A DNA stretch of 64,000 nt from Chitinophagaceae bacterium (GCA_020403455.1 JADBXP010000005.1:248001-312000); one strand, 5' to 3'; counted from the first letter of the stretch, positions 26,401-33,768 are shown. Made by a program: numbers and translations. Notes: generated by a model not told the origin, from the letters alone.

Positions 26401-29015
26401 TAACGTCAGGTGCTGTGATTACATGGACCAGAAATCAGGTACCGGGAATTAGCAACCCTATTAATAGCGGTGTTTCCATCATTTCTGAAATTTTACAGAA
26501 TACAACTCTAGCAGCGGTTCCGGTTATCTATGAAGTAACATTAAATTCCAATGGCTGTGCCCAGTCACAAACAATCACCACTGTCGTATTGCCATTACCG
26601 GCAATATCCAATCAAAGTTTAACTACATGCAGTGGTGTTAGTTTCCAATTTACCCCCACCAATACAGTAGATAATACACTGTTGACATGGTCTGCACCAA
26701 CTTACATTACAGGTGGCATAAGTGGTGGACAGGCCAATTCAATTCCTAGCATTAGTCTGTCACAAAGTCTCAACAGCACGAACGCTCAGATAGCTATTGC
26801 CAGCTATTCGGTGCAAACGAGAGCAAATAACTGTTTAGGAAATGCTTTCTCCCTTACAGTTCAGATATTGCCAAGACCGGTATTTAATAATGTAACCCTT
26901 ACTCCTGTCTGCAGTGGAAGTACCATCACTTATCTTCCGACCGGATCTGCTGCTGATACCAGGTTCAATTGGTCGCTTCCAGATCAAAGACCTAAAAATA
27001 GTTTATCAGGAGCGACAATAGGAAGTAATCAGGTTCAATTCATTCAGACATTAACAGCTCTGAATACCATACAAGATACCGCTATCTACGAATTACAACC
27101 GATTAGCAACAATTGTACTGGAGTACCATTCTCAGTGTCTGTAATCATTAAACCTGTTGCATTAGTGGCAGATGTGGTTGATACAATATGTTCAGGATCT
27201 CGGTTTACTTATTTGCCTAACAATATCCCTGCGGGCACCACCTTTACCTGGGAAATTCCGCAGATTTTACCATTGGGATCAGTATCCGGTACCCAAGCAC
27301 AAATTATCCCTGCAGCACAATTCTCGCAGCTGCCTGTGAACCTTACACAGCAAATGGCAACTTTGAGATACAATGTTTTTGCAACCAGCGATAATTGTGT
27401 ATCACAGCCATTCCAGGTCCAATTGGTAGTAACCCGACCTATTCCTACCCTTCCTTTACAAACAAGAGTAACCTGTAGCGGGGTGAGGGTAAATCTAACA
27501 CCAGGCAATATGCCTACCGGAATAACTTATAGTTGGGAAACTCCTCTAAGAGGAATGAATTCCTTCATTACAGGTATGTCCGGAAGTTCTATAAATCTTC
27601 CGATAATTGAGCAATTGTTGTTCAATCGGAATGCGCTGGATAGCATAGACTATACTATTTATCCGCACAGAGACAATTGTATCGGTAATCCGTTTACAGT
27701 AAGGGTAAATATCGTACCACAACCTACCGTTGGAATCAGTAGTTTGGGAGAAGTGTGCAAAAACATTCCTGATACACTTTCATTGTTTTTCACAGGCACT
27801 GGTCCATGGCAGTTCAGATATGAAGACAATGGAATCCAAGGTGGAAGAACAGGTGTAACTGCTAATCCATTTAATCTGATTTTACCACCCAATGATTCAG
27901 GTCCCAACCCAAGAATAATAAAGTTTTTCGGTCTACGTGATTCTGTATGTAGTAATCTAACTGATACTCCGGTAATTGTAAAGAGAATTAAACCTTTACC
28001 AACCGGTCGAATAATTTCTTTGAATGGAAATTATGTTTGTAACGGACGCTTGGATACAATGTTTGTAGTATCTCCAGATTCAATAGTAGGTTGGCAGTGG
28101 TATAAAAATGGTATCATCCAAGTTGGTCACACTAAAGATTCAATTTCTTCGAATGAACCGGGTTTTTACCAGGTAGTAATAACAAATTCTGCAGGTTGTT
28201 CAGATACTGCAATTGCCCCCCATCGTCTAATTGCCAGTCGTCCACCTGTAATCAAATTCAGGAATGATTATAGATGTATCAATACCCCCATTCGATTCTT
28301 TAACCAAACAGATTCTTTGGTAACTGGTCCTATTACATGGAATTGGGATTTTGGAAACGGGCAAACAGCCACTACTTATCATGCGCAAACAACCTATCAG
28401 GTTGCCGGAACCTATCATGTAATTGTTTCAGCAAAACAACAAAATTGTGATGCCTTCCCTCCAGTAATACTAGATTCTATCATTCAGATTGTTAGTCCCA
28501 TAGAACGAGTAGATCTACCAGCCATTAGTGCTTATAAGAATGTAAATAAGCCAATTGCTGTCAGAAGTTTACCAGGTTACAAATATTCCTGGTCTCCCAG
28601 TATAGGTTTAAGAAGAACGGATAGTGTTTCCACAATTTTTAATTACGGTATTAATGTGAAGTATGGTATTAATATGACTTCACCAGAAGGTTGTGTAACG
28701 ACAGATTCCCTCTTGGTGAGAGTATTCAATGACAAATTGGTCGAAATATTTGTGCCAAAATCATTTACCCCCAACGGAGATGGTCTAAATGATAAAATTT
28801 ATGCGTACACTTCTGGAATCACTGAATTCAAATACTTAAAAATTATCAACAGGTTTGGCAAGCAGGTCTTTGAAACCAGAAATATAGACCAGGGTTGGGA
28901 TGGTATGTTTAATGGAAGTTTACAACCGATGTCAATATTCTTCTGGTTAGCTGAAGGTATAGCAGAAGACGGAACTGTTGTACAAAGAAGTGGTCAATTC
29001 TTATTAATGCGATGA
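17490..29015 (+). CDS. giant SprB-like modular secreted protein with T9SS type B sorting domain
   Basis: About 3,841 residues from GTG 17490 (the frame is open to TTG 17460, but that lies in the likely promoter). The N-terminus KRIFVFLLILTALNSVKGQ is a signal peptide. An introductory module is followed by 30 canonical ~92-residue PKD-like modules (17802-26042), six divergent ones (26043-27716), two Ig-like segments, a PKD domain (TWNWDFGNGQ, near 28340) and the gliding-motility-type C-terminal domain (FVPKSFTPNGDGLNDKIYAY to the end), the type B T9SS sorting signal. Each module has two cysteines and very few charged residues. It should be secreted by the type IX system and displayed as a long filament, as for the SprB adhesin of Flavobacterium. 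The ATGA overlap with the PorP/SprF gene supports this. It could serve gliding, attachment or biofilm; no binding domain is recognisable. Confidence 0.9.
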   Translation: MKRIFVFLLILTALNSVKGQGTYSINACSGVAFNFIVPSPIELAGTGYTWTAPVAPSLTGGVGQPVSQSAVTGILHNNTSSVLTATYAVSTSTGRNYTLHVLVTPLPVANPIDDQDPVCTFDATPIINVSGPKPNTVFFWSYQSPEPFIGIPRDGGPVTDFIQTFVAENNTNVLRTATISVIPSINGCVGLPVTFRMPVKPAPNVTDISNRNLCHGVTSTQINLTSNMPGSVISWNSNNTSIGIQPNGVGVISSFTATNLTQNQVTARVEVQGFSNGCYGNAETFEILVNPLPEILPVSNISICGGLSPTVTFSAPSYPGTIFNWTNSDISNGLPANGTGQISSFIANNFSNLPVSSLFTVTPSFFGCPGTPISFTMEVKATPRVDAIGSFSRCDNTLIGPIIFSGSPIAGTEFQWQHNVPGIGLATLTGIGNIDAFTATGSNIPVISNFTVRPFSNTCFGPAINFSVRVNPTPTVNQIADQINCEFLNATAVVFSGNVGGTIFNWTNDRSDIGLPAVGSGNIPAFTYVNPSTTDIIAKITVTPLSNTCSGSPISYSYTVRAAPDMVQPLSQTKCNGTLTDQVTFSSATMPGATFSWTRTPLFVGTLPLSGTGNIDAFTAVNLSGAPIQTAITVTPFSNNCNGPSRTFNLVINPTPSVTVAPAGPIIVCSGFSTSVTFSGSNVSNTIYQWSNSNNLIGLGNSGTGSIAPFITTNSGSSPLAANITVTPISNTCQGTPVAFSIIIRPTPTLNPLSNLIVCSGGSVNAITFSGSIVSGTQYNWSHTMSDVGLASPSGTGDIPTFSATNTYNVPISSSFMVVPFSNGCSGTSRSFTLRVNPTPTIASISDRVVCTGSPINQTFGGSSVANTTFNWTNTNTSIGIVGSGTGTALSFTAANTSNIPITGLVTVTPVSNTCFGIPTQFSIQVNPVVGLDPIPDRVVCSGVQISSIIFSGSNVANTIYSWTNSNPAIGLASTSGTGNIPAFTSTTPSNVPIVSFFTVTAMSNTCNSIIRSFSIVVNPVPTVTTTPNAVYCSGQPINLNFSGSAVPGTLYQWTNTRTEIGLAANGSTSNNTFTATNNSNIPITAQITVRPMSNSCQGTPNTFSITVNPIPTVQQVADRNLCHTQTSSKIFFGGSPVSGTQYNWTRTSVPVGSLSVNGTDTVTSFTGWNLGNVSLTSVFIVTPISNACSGASMTFSITVNPIPQLDSIPSLNLCGGVATGNVIFSDPTLTGTQFEWTNSNPFIGLPASGMGAINSFTVTNNFLLPITASISVLPVFNTCYGTGRSFSIVIKPTPIVNQVDNQSVCNGTVIPAITFTGSPLSSTVYNWSNSNTGTGIANTSGTASIAGFTSTNLSNIPLSSLITVVPFTNGCSGSPMQFTIQVNPIPSVTPVADIAICGTQTILPINFVGTTANGNVIVPGTVFNWTNTSTDVGLPLSGSGSIPAFSATNLYNIPITGLITVTPVSNSCSGTPISFSINIRPSPTVSPVLSQELCTNLLTDPIILTGSTIPNTVYNWTNSNPGVGLASTTGTGSIPSFTATNSSNGPISTIITVIPFSNACSGTPYPIVITVNPIPAVDPVSSFEVCGNTLIGPVNFSGSPLAGTRYQWTNDNSNIGLPTSGIGSIAAFTVSNSNNVPVVANFQVTPLSNTCFGLPVSFSLLVKPSPKVDAVVDQALCTNLITSPILFGGSTVSGTEYRWTQTNTAVGLAAVTGTGNIASFTAANLSNIPITSIFTVRGFSNTCFGTPVQFSITVNPIPAVYQQTDILVCGNQTTGPVIFTGSPLFGTVYQWNNTNTSIGLPASGSGNITAFTAANNFNTLITAQITVTPFSNGCSGVPMQFGITVRPTPSVDPIADRVFCTQAVSTPIIFAGSTIPNSIYQWTHNNVAVGLGSLSGVGTIPAFTTTNLSNTRITSQFVVTPFSNGCSGEPALFQIIVDPIPRLDPINDVVICGLRSTDPIIFTGSPIAGTVFNWTNNNIGIGLAVSGSGNITSFSASNNSTAPISSLITVTPFSNTCFGTPVSFNMMVKPTPVIDSINSQTLCANNPTSPIIFTGLAIPNTIFNWTNSFTDIGLGSTGTGNIPSFTATSSYNIPVTSIITVTAFTNGCWSDPISLNITVNPIPTVNPISNQIVCANDRINTIDFTGSIMAGTVYQWTNDNTAIGLSANGTGDISAFTATNLSNLPINSLITVTPISNACSGVPSSMVVTVKPAPAVLPIPDQVYCGGIPTTPVFFTGSPVTNTQYNWVQSNAGIGLATLSGYNSIPSFTTSNASNIPVQSLIQVTPFSNGCIGPTFSFNYIINPAPTVLTVNDIIACGDQTIPGINFSGSIVPGTEYRWTNSNTSIGLPASGIGSIAAFSASNNFSIPISAQITVIPFSNNCSGMPISFTITIKPTPFVTPINNQTLCANNITLPIAFNGSAINGTQYQWTTSNNTIGIGASTGIGNIPAFTATTVSNIPVTARFTVTPTSNACSGLPVNFDITVNPIPTVNSIPDIVQCGLISTQPIVFNGSPVPGTIYQWTNNNVGIGIPANGTGTIQSFTAINPANQAISALIQVIPFSNNCSGSAKQFNITIKPVPRVDSIVNQTLCAGLSTNPVLFSGSAVTGTLYNWSASNGLTGIPTLTGTGGVPSFTTVNTTNITVSNLITVTPFSNGCSGASVTFNYTVHPIPNVQPVADIITCGSRQLGPIPFNGSSVAGTEYHWTNINSSIGIPASGIGSIAPFTPMNVSTVPIASVVTVTPISNSCSGSSISFSVVIKPVPVMTSILPQIICNRNSTAPIQFISSLANTNFTWTNSNPAVGLPFTTGIGNIPSFTGTNTSVLPASTLFTIQPEVAGCLGIAQSVTITINPTPVLSSSILPSGICNGTTFSYTSVSATPGTTFIWQRNANSSINGNTSSGGFTPLILETLNSSNSQPLSVNYTISLSANGCSNAQSITVLISPAATLSGPPPPATVCSGSIFSYTTQSLTSGAVITWTRNQVPGISNPINSGVSIISEILQNTTLAAVPVIYEVTLNSNGCAQSQTITTVVLPLPAISNQSLTTCSGVSFQFTPTNTVDNTLLTWSAPTYITGGISGGQANSIPSISLSQSLNSTNAQIAIASYSVQTRANNCLGNAFSLTVQILPRPVFNNVTLTPVCSGSTITYLPTGSAADTRFNWSLPDQRPKNSLSGATIGSNQVQFIQTLTALNTIQDTAIYELQPISNNCTGVPFSVSVIIKPVALVADVVDTICSGSRFTYLPNNIPAGTTFTWEIPQILPLGSVSGTQAQIIPAAQFSQLPVNLTQQMATLRYNVFATSDNCVSQPFQVQLVVTRPIPTLPLQTRVTCSGVRVNLTPGNMPTGITYSWETPLRGMNSFITGMSGSSINLPIIEQLLFNRNALDSIDYTIYPHRDNCIGNPFTVRVNIVPQPTVGISSLGEVCKNIPDTLSLFFTGTGPWQFRYEDNGIQGGRTGVTANPFNLILPPNDSGPNPRIIKFFGLRDSVCSNLTDTPVIVKRIKPLPTGRIISLNGNYVCNGRLDTMFVVSPDSIVGWQWYKNGIIQVGHTKDSISSNEPGFYQVVITNSAGCSDTAIAPHRLIASRPPVIKFRNDYRCINTPIRFFNQTDSLVTGPITWNWDFGNGQTATTYHAQTTYQVAGTYHVIVSAKQQNCDAFPPVILDSIIQIVSPIERVDLPAISAYKNVNKPIAVRSLPGYKYSWSPSIGLRRTDSVSTIFNYGINVKYGINMTSPEGCVTTDSLLVRVFNDKLVEIFVPKSFTPNGDGLNDKIYAYTSGITEFKYLKIINRFGKQVFETRNIDQGWDGMFNGSLQPMSIFFWLAEGIAEDGTVVQRSGQFLLMR
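17802..26042 (+). repeat. 30 tandem PKD-like modules (~275 bp each) in alternating classes
   Basis: 8,241 bp hold 30 units of about 92 residues. The typical unit starts with a linker xPxP, then VCSG, IxFxGS, GTxYxWTNxN, IGL, a GTGxIxxF loop, NxSNxPI, ITVTPxSNxCxG and FxIxV. Linkers alternate between NPIP-type (odd units) and K/RPTP-type (even units) in units 2-9 and 13-30; the loop between IGL and F is 13 residues in odd units and 14 in nearly all even units. DNA copies are diverged, so this is an old array rather than a recent expansion. Confidence 0.85.
26043..27716 (+). repeat. six divergent modules at the C-terminal side of the array
   Basis: Six units of about 279 bp follow the canonical array. 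They keep the opening CSG/CNG cysteine, a central Trp (TFIW, ITW, LTW, FNW, FTW, YSW) and the late NGC/NNC/DNC cysteine, but lack the IxFxGS and IGL motifs and the GTG loop. The first module after the signal peptide (NACSG ... GYTWTAP) resembles this class, so the canonical array is bracketed by the same module type. Confidence 0.7.
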
Positions 29016-30043
29016 AAATGAATCCAATGAAATATGATCAACTAACTTACCGCATCATAACATTGGGGGTTATTCTCCTGTGTCATCTGCAAGTATCAGC
29101 GCAAGACCCGTTATTCTCTCAATTCTATGCTACTCCAATGAATGTGAGTCCTGCACTTACAGGAGCCGGAAAAGCTGACTGGAGGATTTCCACCAATTTC
29201 AGGAATCAGTCTGTAGGTGATCAGTTCATAAGTCTCAACACTACGGCATTATCTTTTGACGGAAAAATTTTTAAACAACCTTACAGAGCTTCTAACTATG
29301 TAGGATTGGGCGTTATGATACTACAAGATGCAGGATTAGGGGGAGCATTTAAAAATAATACTATTCAACTTTCCGCAAGTACACATGTCAGTCTTGATGA
29401 AGAAGATAATCATGGGCTATGTGCCGGACTAGGTGTTAGCTATAACAATACACTAATTAATTTCAACGAACTGACTTTCGGTCCTCAGCTATCGTTTGCA
29501 GGATTTAATAGAGCACTGCCGACCCAAGAAATGTCTTTGAACTCTGTAAAACCTTATTATTCGGTTTCTGCAGGTATAACTTATACCTATACATCTGACA
29601 AAGCAAACTTTGATATAGGTGTTTCCGGATACAGATTCAATAAGATCAATAAAACAGCTTTGAATGACGCAACTCAATTGGATGCTCCCAGGTACAATAT
29701 TCACAGTGATTTCCAAACATTTATCAATGACCGTCTAGCAGTTAATATCAATGCTGTTGCTGTATTTCAAAATCAGGCAGATACCTATTTGGTAGGTGCT
29801 AATTTTGGCAGATTGATGAGCAATGATGATTTACCTACTGTAATCAATGCAGGACTTTGGTATAGGCAGAACAATGCTGTTATACCGTATTTGGGAATCA
29901 TGTATAAAAACATGCAGGCAGGACTTACCTATGATATATATATTGGAAATTCTTCCAGCGGTGCCATACGCACTTTTGAACTATCACTCATTTTTAGAAA
30001 ACCCGGTAAAACGGGCAGATTAATGGATTCATTTGGCAAATAG
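29012..30043 (+). CDS. PorP/SprF family type IX secretion outer membrane protein
   Basis: A 343-residue β-barrel protein of the PorP/SprF family. The signal peptide ends at VSAQ and the mature N-terminus DPLFSQFYATPMNVSPALTG is the family hallmark. The ATG overlaps the stop of the giant gene (ATGA), so the two are translated together. SprF-type proteins are known to be needed for secretion or surface anchoring of the type B cargo encoded next to them; this one is most likely dedicated to the giant protein. The C-terminus (FELSLIFRKP... region) is β-rich. The next gene is convergent, so the transcript is bicistronic. Confidence 0.9.
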   Translation: MKMNPMKYDQLTYRIITLGVILLCHLQVSAQDPLFSQFYATPMNVSPALTGAGKADWRISTNFRNQSVGDQFISLNTTALSFDGKIFKQPYRASNYVGLGVMILQDAGLGGAFKNNTIQLSASTHVSLDEEDNHGLCAGLGVSYNNTLINFNELTFGPQLSFAGFNRALPTQEMSLNSVKPYYSVSAGITYTYTSDKANFDIGVSGYRFNKINKTALNDATQLDAPRYNIHSDFQTFINDRLAVNINAVAVFQNQADTYLVGANFGRLMSNDDLPTVINAGLWYRQNNAVIPYLGIMYKNMQAGLTYDIYIGNSSSGAIRTFELSLIFRKPGKTGRLMDSFGK

Positions 30044-30062
30044 TCAATAACCACTCTCCAAC

Positions 30063-30914
30063 TTATAATTGGATCCCGTAAAAGCGGGCTGCATTCTTAT
30101 AAAAAATACCTTCCTGTTCTTCTACAGTATAATTAGAAAAAAATCTTCTTGCAATTTGAATACAATCTTGGTAAGATGCTGCCAATAAGCAAACTGGCCA
30201 ATCTGAACCCAACATTGTACGAGAAGTACCAAATTTTTTGACCACAGCATTCATGACAGGAACAAAATCTTCATACTTCCAGTTATTCCAGTCAGCTTCT
30301 GTAACCATTCCACTTAGTTTACAATAAACGTGGTCATAGGTGGCTAGCTTCGAGATGCCTTCCTCCCACTCTGTAAACATTTTACTTTTTATATCGGGCT
30401 TCGCTAGGTGATCAACCACCACCCGCAATGAGGGGAGTTGTTGAATCAGTTGTAAGGCAGCATTCAGTTGATGCGGATAAATCAGTAGATCATAGGTATA
30501 TCCGAAATCAGCCAGTAACTGAAGACCTTTTACAAAAGAAGCTTGTAACATAAACTCAGGTGGCTCGGATTGTAAGATATGCCTGAATCCTTTCAAAATT
30601 GGGAATGCCTTGTATTGCTTTAACTGTAAGGGAAGTGCGGGATGCATAAGATCAACCCACCCTACTACCCCCCGAATGAATGGATTGTTAGCTGCCAGAT
30701 GAAGTAAAAATTCAGTTTCAAGTTCCGATTGATCTGCCTGAACTGCTATAGTACCCATCACATTGGTAGAAAATAAATTCTCCTGGAGATCCTCCGGCAG
30801 AAAATCTTTTCGCAATGCAATCATTTCATCGGTTATCCATTGATCTCTCTCCGGCTCAAACCGCCAGAAATGCTGGTGGCTATCCAGTATGGGTATAGGT
30901 TGTAAATCAGACAT
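30063..30914 (-). CDS. amidohydrolase, L-fuconolactonase-like (COG3618 type)
   Basis: A 283-residue TIM-barrel metal-dependent hydrolase. The metal motif HQH (H13, H15) sits in ILDSHQHFWRF, a second His region appears in LRVVVDHLAKP, and the late acidic ligand is in MLGSDWPVC. These fit amidohydrolase-2 enzymes such as L-fuconolactonase and related sugar lactonases. The natural lactone is unknown and no fucose pathway genes are adjacent. It lies 29 nt downstream of the plug-domain protein gene on the same strand and may be the last gene of the transcript that begins with nuoA, or of a shorter unit. Confidence 0.8.
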   Translation of the reverse strand: MSDLQPIPILDSHQHFWRFEPERDQWITDEMIALRKDFLPEDLQENLFSTNVMGTIAVQADQSELETEFLLHLAANNPFIRGVVGWVDLMHPALPLQLKQYKAFPILKGFRHILQSEPPEFMLQASFVKGLQLLADFGYTYDLLIYPHQLNAALQLIQQLPSLRVVVDHLAKPDIKSKMFTEWEEGISKLATYDHVYCKLSGMVTEADWNNWKYEDFVPVMNAVVKKFGTSRTMLGSDWPVCLLAASYQDCIQIARRFFSNYTVEEQEGIFYKNAARFYGIQL

Positions 30915-30943
30915 ACAATCACAGCACAGTGCAAGAATTTTTC

Positions 30944-33364
30944 TTAATCTTGAACAGAGGGGTCAATAGGTTTAACAACCCGAACCAATTTTCCCTGGCT
31001 ATTCATCCCTTCCAAAACCAAGAGTAATTTCTTACTGAAATCATTGTTATAGTAGGTCAATTTTACTCTAGGACTTTTTTTATTGGTTAGTACATATGGG
31101 TTCCAAAGCAGGGTACTACGGTTATCGGGATCAAAGCTTGTTTCCGGCCGATCATAGGGAGGTAATGCAAATTCTTTGAATCTGGAGTAGCCGCCAAGGA
31201 TTGCATATTCCATGCCTTTGGCATTGGGATCTGCTTTTCTGGTGTCTTGACCACGCTTGGTATAAATTGCGATAGCTCCACCTGCTCCACCTCCACCGGA
31301 ACCAAAGAAAGGAGGTCTGAAAACTTTCACGTAAGCTATGTCCTGGATACTGATGGATTGAACAACTCCTAACTCTGAGCGCACTTCATTCAGAAATAAA
31401 TCGGGTGTTGCACCTCTCCAGTTCATGGTTGCATTGGCACCTGTTCCGGAAATCATCAAACCTGCAACCCTGCCCTGTAGAAAAGTCAATATGTCGATTG
31501 CCCCCATTATTTTACCATCTTCACCAACATCAAAGGAATAACCATCACCACCTGAGAATAGTCCGGACGTATATTTTTCTTCCAGAATCTGAATGGGGGA
31601 TTTCACTTTTGTTTTAACGACGACTTCCTGCAATGTGGCAGCCTCCATCATTTTTCGCAGACGTTCTTGTTCATTAAATATGGCGGTCATACGTGCACGA
31701 AGTATACTATCAGCGAATGGCGTAATCGGATTTCTATCGGAAATACTCCTTTTTCCCGGCTGATACCGCAGTAATCCATTATCCAATCTAACTTGGGTAA
31801 CATCCGTTAATTTATTGCCGGAATTGAAACTATAATACACTTTTGCGGTATCATAGAAAAACATATCACTGACTTCAAAACTGCCATCTTTATTGATTGG
31901 TGCAAAATAAAATTGCTTGCTACTATCTTTGCCAGAAACAATCAAATTTAGCTGGGGAGGAGCAGCAGACATATTGGGTTTCAAACCAAATACCTTTCCT
32001 TGTAGCTTGATAAAGCTTTGCTCAGCAGGGTAAGTAACGGTTGGCGCAACCCCTGCTTTTAATTTATCCCAATTGAATCTTCTCCATCCATGGGTAAGCA
32101 GAACCAAATCAAGATTTGCGGTAACGCTATCAGAGTCGCTCATTAAATAATATGCAGGATTGTGGATTTTTCCCTTGATATCTCCACTGAGCAATAAATC
32201 GGAAAAGATGGTCTGTGTTTCGGGTGTATTCAGAGAAAAATCTGTAATGGCAACGGACAAGTTGGCGGCAGATGTATCTGAGACAAAAAATTCAACAATA
32301 TTTTTTCCTCTTTTTTCCAAGTTGACCAAGGGAAAGGTTACACGAACATTGAATTCATGTTCTCGGTTATTTACAAATAATATACGCTCTGCAATCGGAA
32401 GAAAATCTTCTGAAAATAAGGTGAATTGGAGAATACCCGTTGGTAGCTGATCAATGGGTATCGTGGCCGTGACAGCAGTTTTTTCCGAAACATTAATACT
32501 TACTTTATAATATAAACTTTGGTGCTGATGAATCCAGAGGTTCAGTTTCTTCCAGTTGGCAGGCACATTGCCTGAACGTTGAATTTTAACAGTAGCTTCT
32601 TCATTCCCTCCTTGCACCTGCAAAACAATACCTTCCGTCTTTGGCTTTTCTATAATTGTTGTTCCCTTTTTACCTTTTTCATCTATCCAATTCAACTGAT
32701 AGATTTCGTTCACTACAGGCGTAAATGAAAAAATTCCCATACCATCATGTCGGGTAATTATGGTATCTACTTTTTTCATCTTACTATCTACCAGAGTTCC
32801 ACGTATCTTGACCGGTTCACCATAGGGATTGGTAGCCCTGAATGCAAAACGGCTGGGAACCCCTGCAACTGCCATCCCTCCTTCCGGGAATGTCTGGACT
32901 GTTGTCTTTAAGTCAACAGGAGCTGTTAATTTAGCAGAAACCACAACCGGTGAATTAATCAGAATATCTTTCTTGAAAATAAAATCTGTATCATGGTTCA
33001 GCATCCAGGAGGTATAGGCTTTTACCTGTACGAAGTTTCCACTAAACCCGGTAGGAAGTTCAAAAGAGCCTTTGGCTGAAGACTGGAATACGGGTGAAAC
33101 GGTTTGTTTGATCAGTCTTCCGGTAGTGTCATACCATTCAACATAGAGATTTTTACTTAACTGACTTGGGTCATTCCCGGTTCTGATGTATCCTTTGTAA
33201 AAAATTGTTTCATCTTTATTGTAGATGTTCTTATCAAAATGCAGGTGAACTTTCTCGATGGGTAAATTAAGCTCATATTCCATCATCATGGAATCAATCT
33301 GTTGAGCTACAATTTGGTTAACTGTTACAAAAAAGAAAAATAAGAACAAATGAATCCGCTTCAT
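30944..33364 (-). CDS. large secreted protein with MG2-like domains and a TonB-receptor plug but no barrel
   Basis: An 806-residue protein beginning at the signal peptide MKRIHLFLFFFFVTVNQIVA (an extension to 33475 has no signal character). Residues ~20-130 contain the macroglobulin-like MG2 pattern (EKVHLHFDKNIYNKDETIFY), followed by further β-sandwich domains. Around 590-710 is a TonB plug-like domain (LQEVVVKTK, then ILTFLQGRVAGLMI, FGSGGGGAGGAIAIYTKRG). Only about 95 residues follow, far too few for a β-barrel. Such proteins are common in Bacteroidota; they may work with partner receptors at the outer membrane, but no function is established. It sits 37 nt downstream of the small gene that trails nuoN. 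Confidence 0.8.
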   Translation of the reverse strand: MKRIHLFLFFFFVTVNQIVAQQIDSMMMEYELNLPIEKVHLHFDKNIYNKDETIFYKGYIRTGNDPSQLSKNLYVEWYDTTGRLIKQTVSPVFQSSAKGSFELPTGFSGNFVQVKAYTSWMLNHDTDFIFKKDILINSPVVVSAKLTAPVDLKTTVQTFPEGGMAVAGVPSRFAFRATNPYGEPVKIRGTLVDSKMKKVDTIITRHDGMGIFSFTPVVNEIYQLNWIDEKGKKGTTIIEKPKTEGIVLQVQGGNEEATVKIQRSGNVPANWKKLNLWIHQHQSLYYKVSINVSEKTAVTATIPIDQLPTGILQFTLFSEDFLPIAERILFVNNREHEFNVRVTFPLVNLEKRGKNIVEFFVSDTSAANLSVAITDFSLNTPETQTIFSDLLLSGDIKGKIHNPAYYLMSDSDSVTANLDLVLLTHGWRRFNWDKLKAGVAPTVTYPAEQSFIKLQGKVFGLKPNMSAAPPQLNLIVSGKDSSKQFYFAPINKDGSFEVSDMFFYDTAKVYYSFNSGNKLTDVTQVRLDNGLLRYQPGKRSISDRNPITPFADSILRARMTAIFNEQERLRKMMEAATLQEVVVKTKVKSPIQILEEKYTSGLFSGGDGYSFDVGEDGKIMGAIDILTFLQGRVAGLMISGTGANATMNWRGATPDLFLNEVRSELGVVQSISIQDIAYVKVFRPPFFGSGGGGAGGAIAIYTKRGQDTRKADPNAKGMEYAILGGYSRFKEFALPPYDRPETSFDPDNRSTLLWNPYVLTNKKSPRVKLTYYNNDFSKKLLLVLEGMNSQGKLVRVVKPIDPSVQD

Positions 33365-33401
33365 GACTTCGTTTTTAAAAACAATCAAAGATGTAAAAAA
33401 A

Positions 33402-33767
33402 TCAAGACACTTTCTTTCTATCGTAGTAAGGAACCGTGTCGTCAGAATCTGCTTCCTCCTGCAACCAATATGCACGAGTTACTACGGTGCCTTTTTTTGT
33501 TTTTAGTAATCTGCCAAAGATTGCATTGGTAGCATTGAAAGTAACATCGGTTACTCCTACCGTATTTCCGGTATCAGGAGCAGGTTCTGATGCAGGATCA
33601 ACATTTTTGGGTGGTGGTGACGGAACTACAATGACACTATATCCATTTAGTTCAAGTAATTCTCTCAAAAAAGTAACCCTACCGGCTTTCACATTTCTCT
33701 CAACAACAGCACATTTAATTCCCTCCAAGTCTTCAAATTCATGATTTTTATTAATCGCCATATTCAC
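33402..33767 (-). CDS. small protein directly downstream of nuoN, unknown function
   Basis: A 121-residue soluble protein starting MNMAINKNHEFEDLEGIK (a second ATG at 33761 is equally possible). Visible features are a VERNVKAGRVTFLRELLELNGY segment, a proline-rich VPSPPPK linker and a C-terminal part with VTDVTFNATNAIFGRLL. There is no signal peptide or membrane segment. It begins 1 nt after the nuoN stop, so it is transcribed and probably translated with the complex I operon. I believe similar proteins occur in Chitinophagaceae but none has a known role; an accessory or assembly role for Nuo is only an inference from position. Confidence 0.75.
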   Translation of the reverse strand: MNMAINKNHEFEDLEGIKCAVVERNVKAGRVTFLRELLELNGYSVIVVPSPPPKNVDPASEPAPDTGNTVGVTDVTFNATNAIFGRLLKTKKGTVVTRAYWLQEEADSDDTVPYYDRKKVS

Positions 33768-33768
33768 T

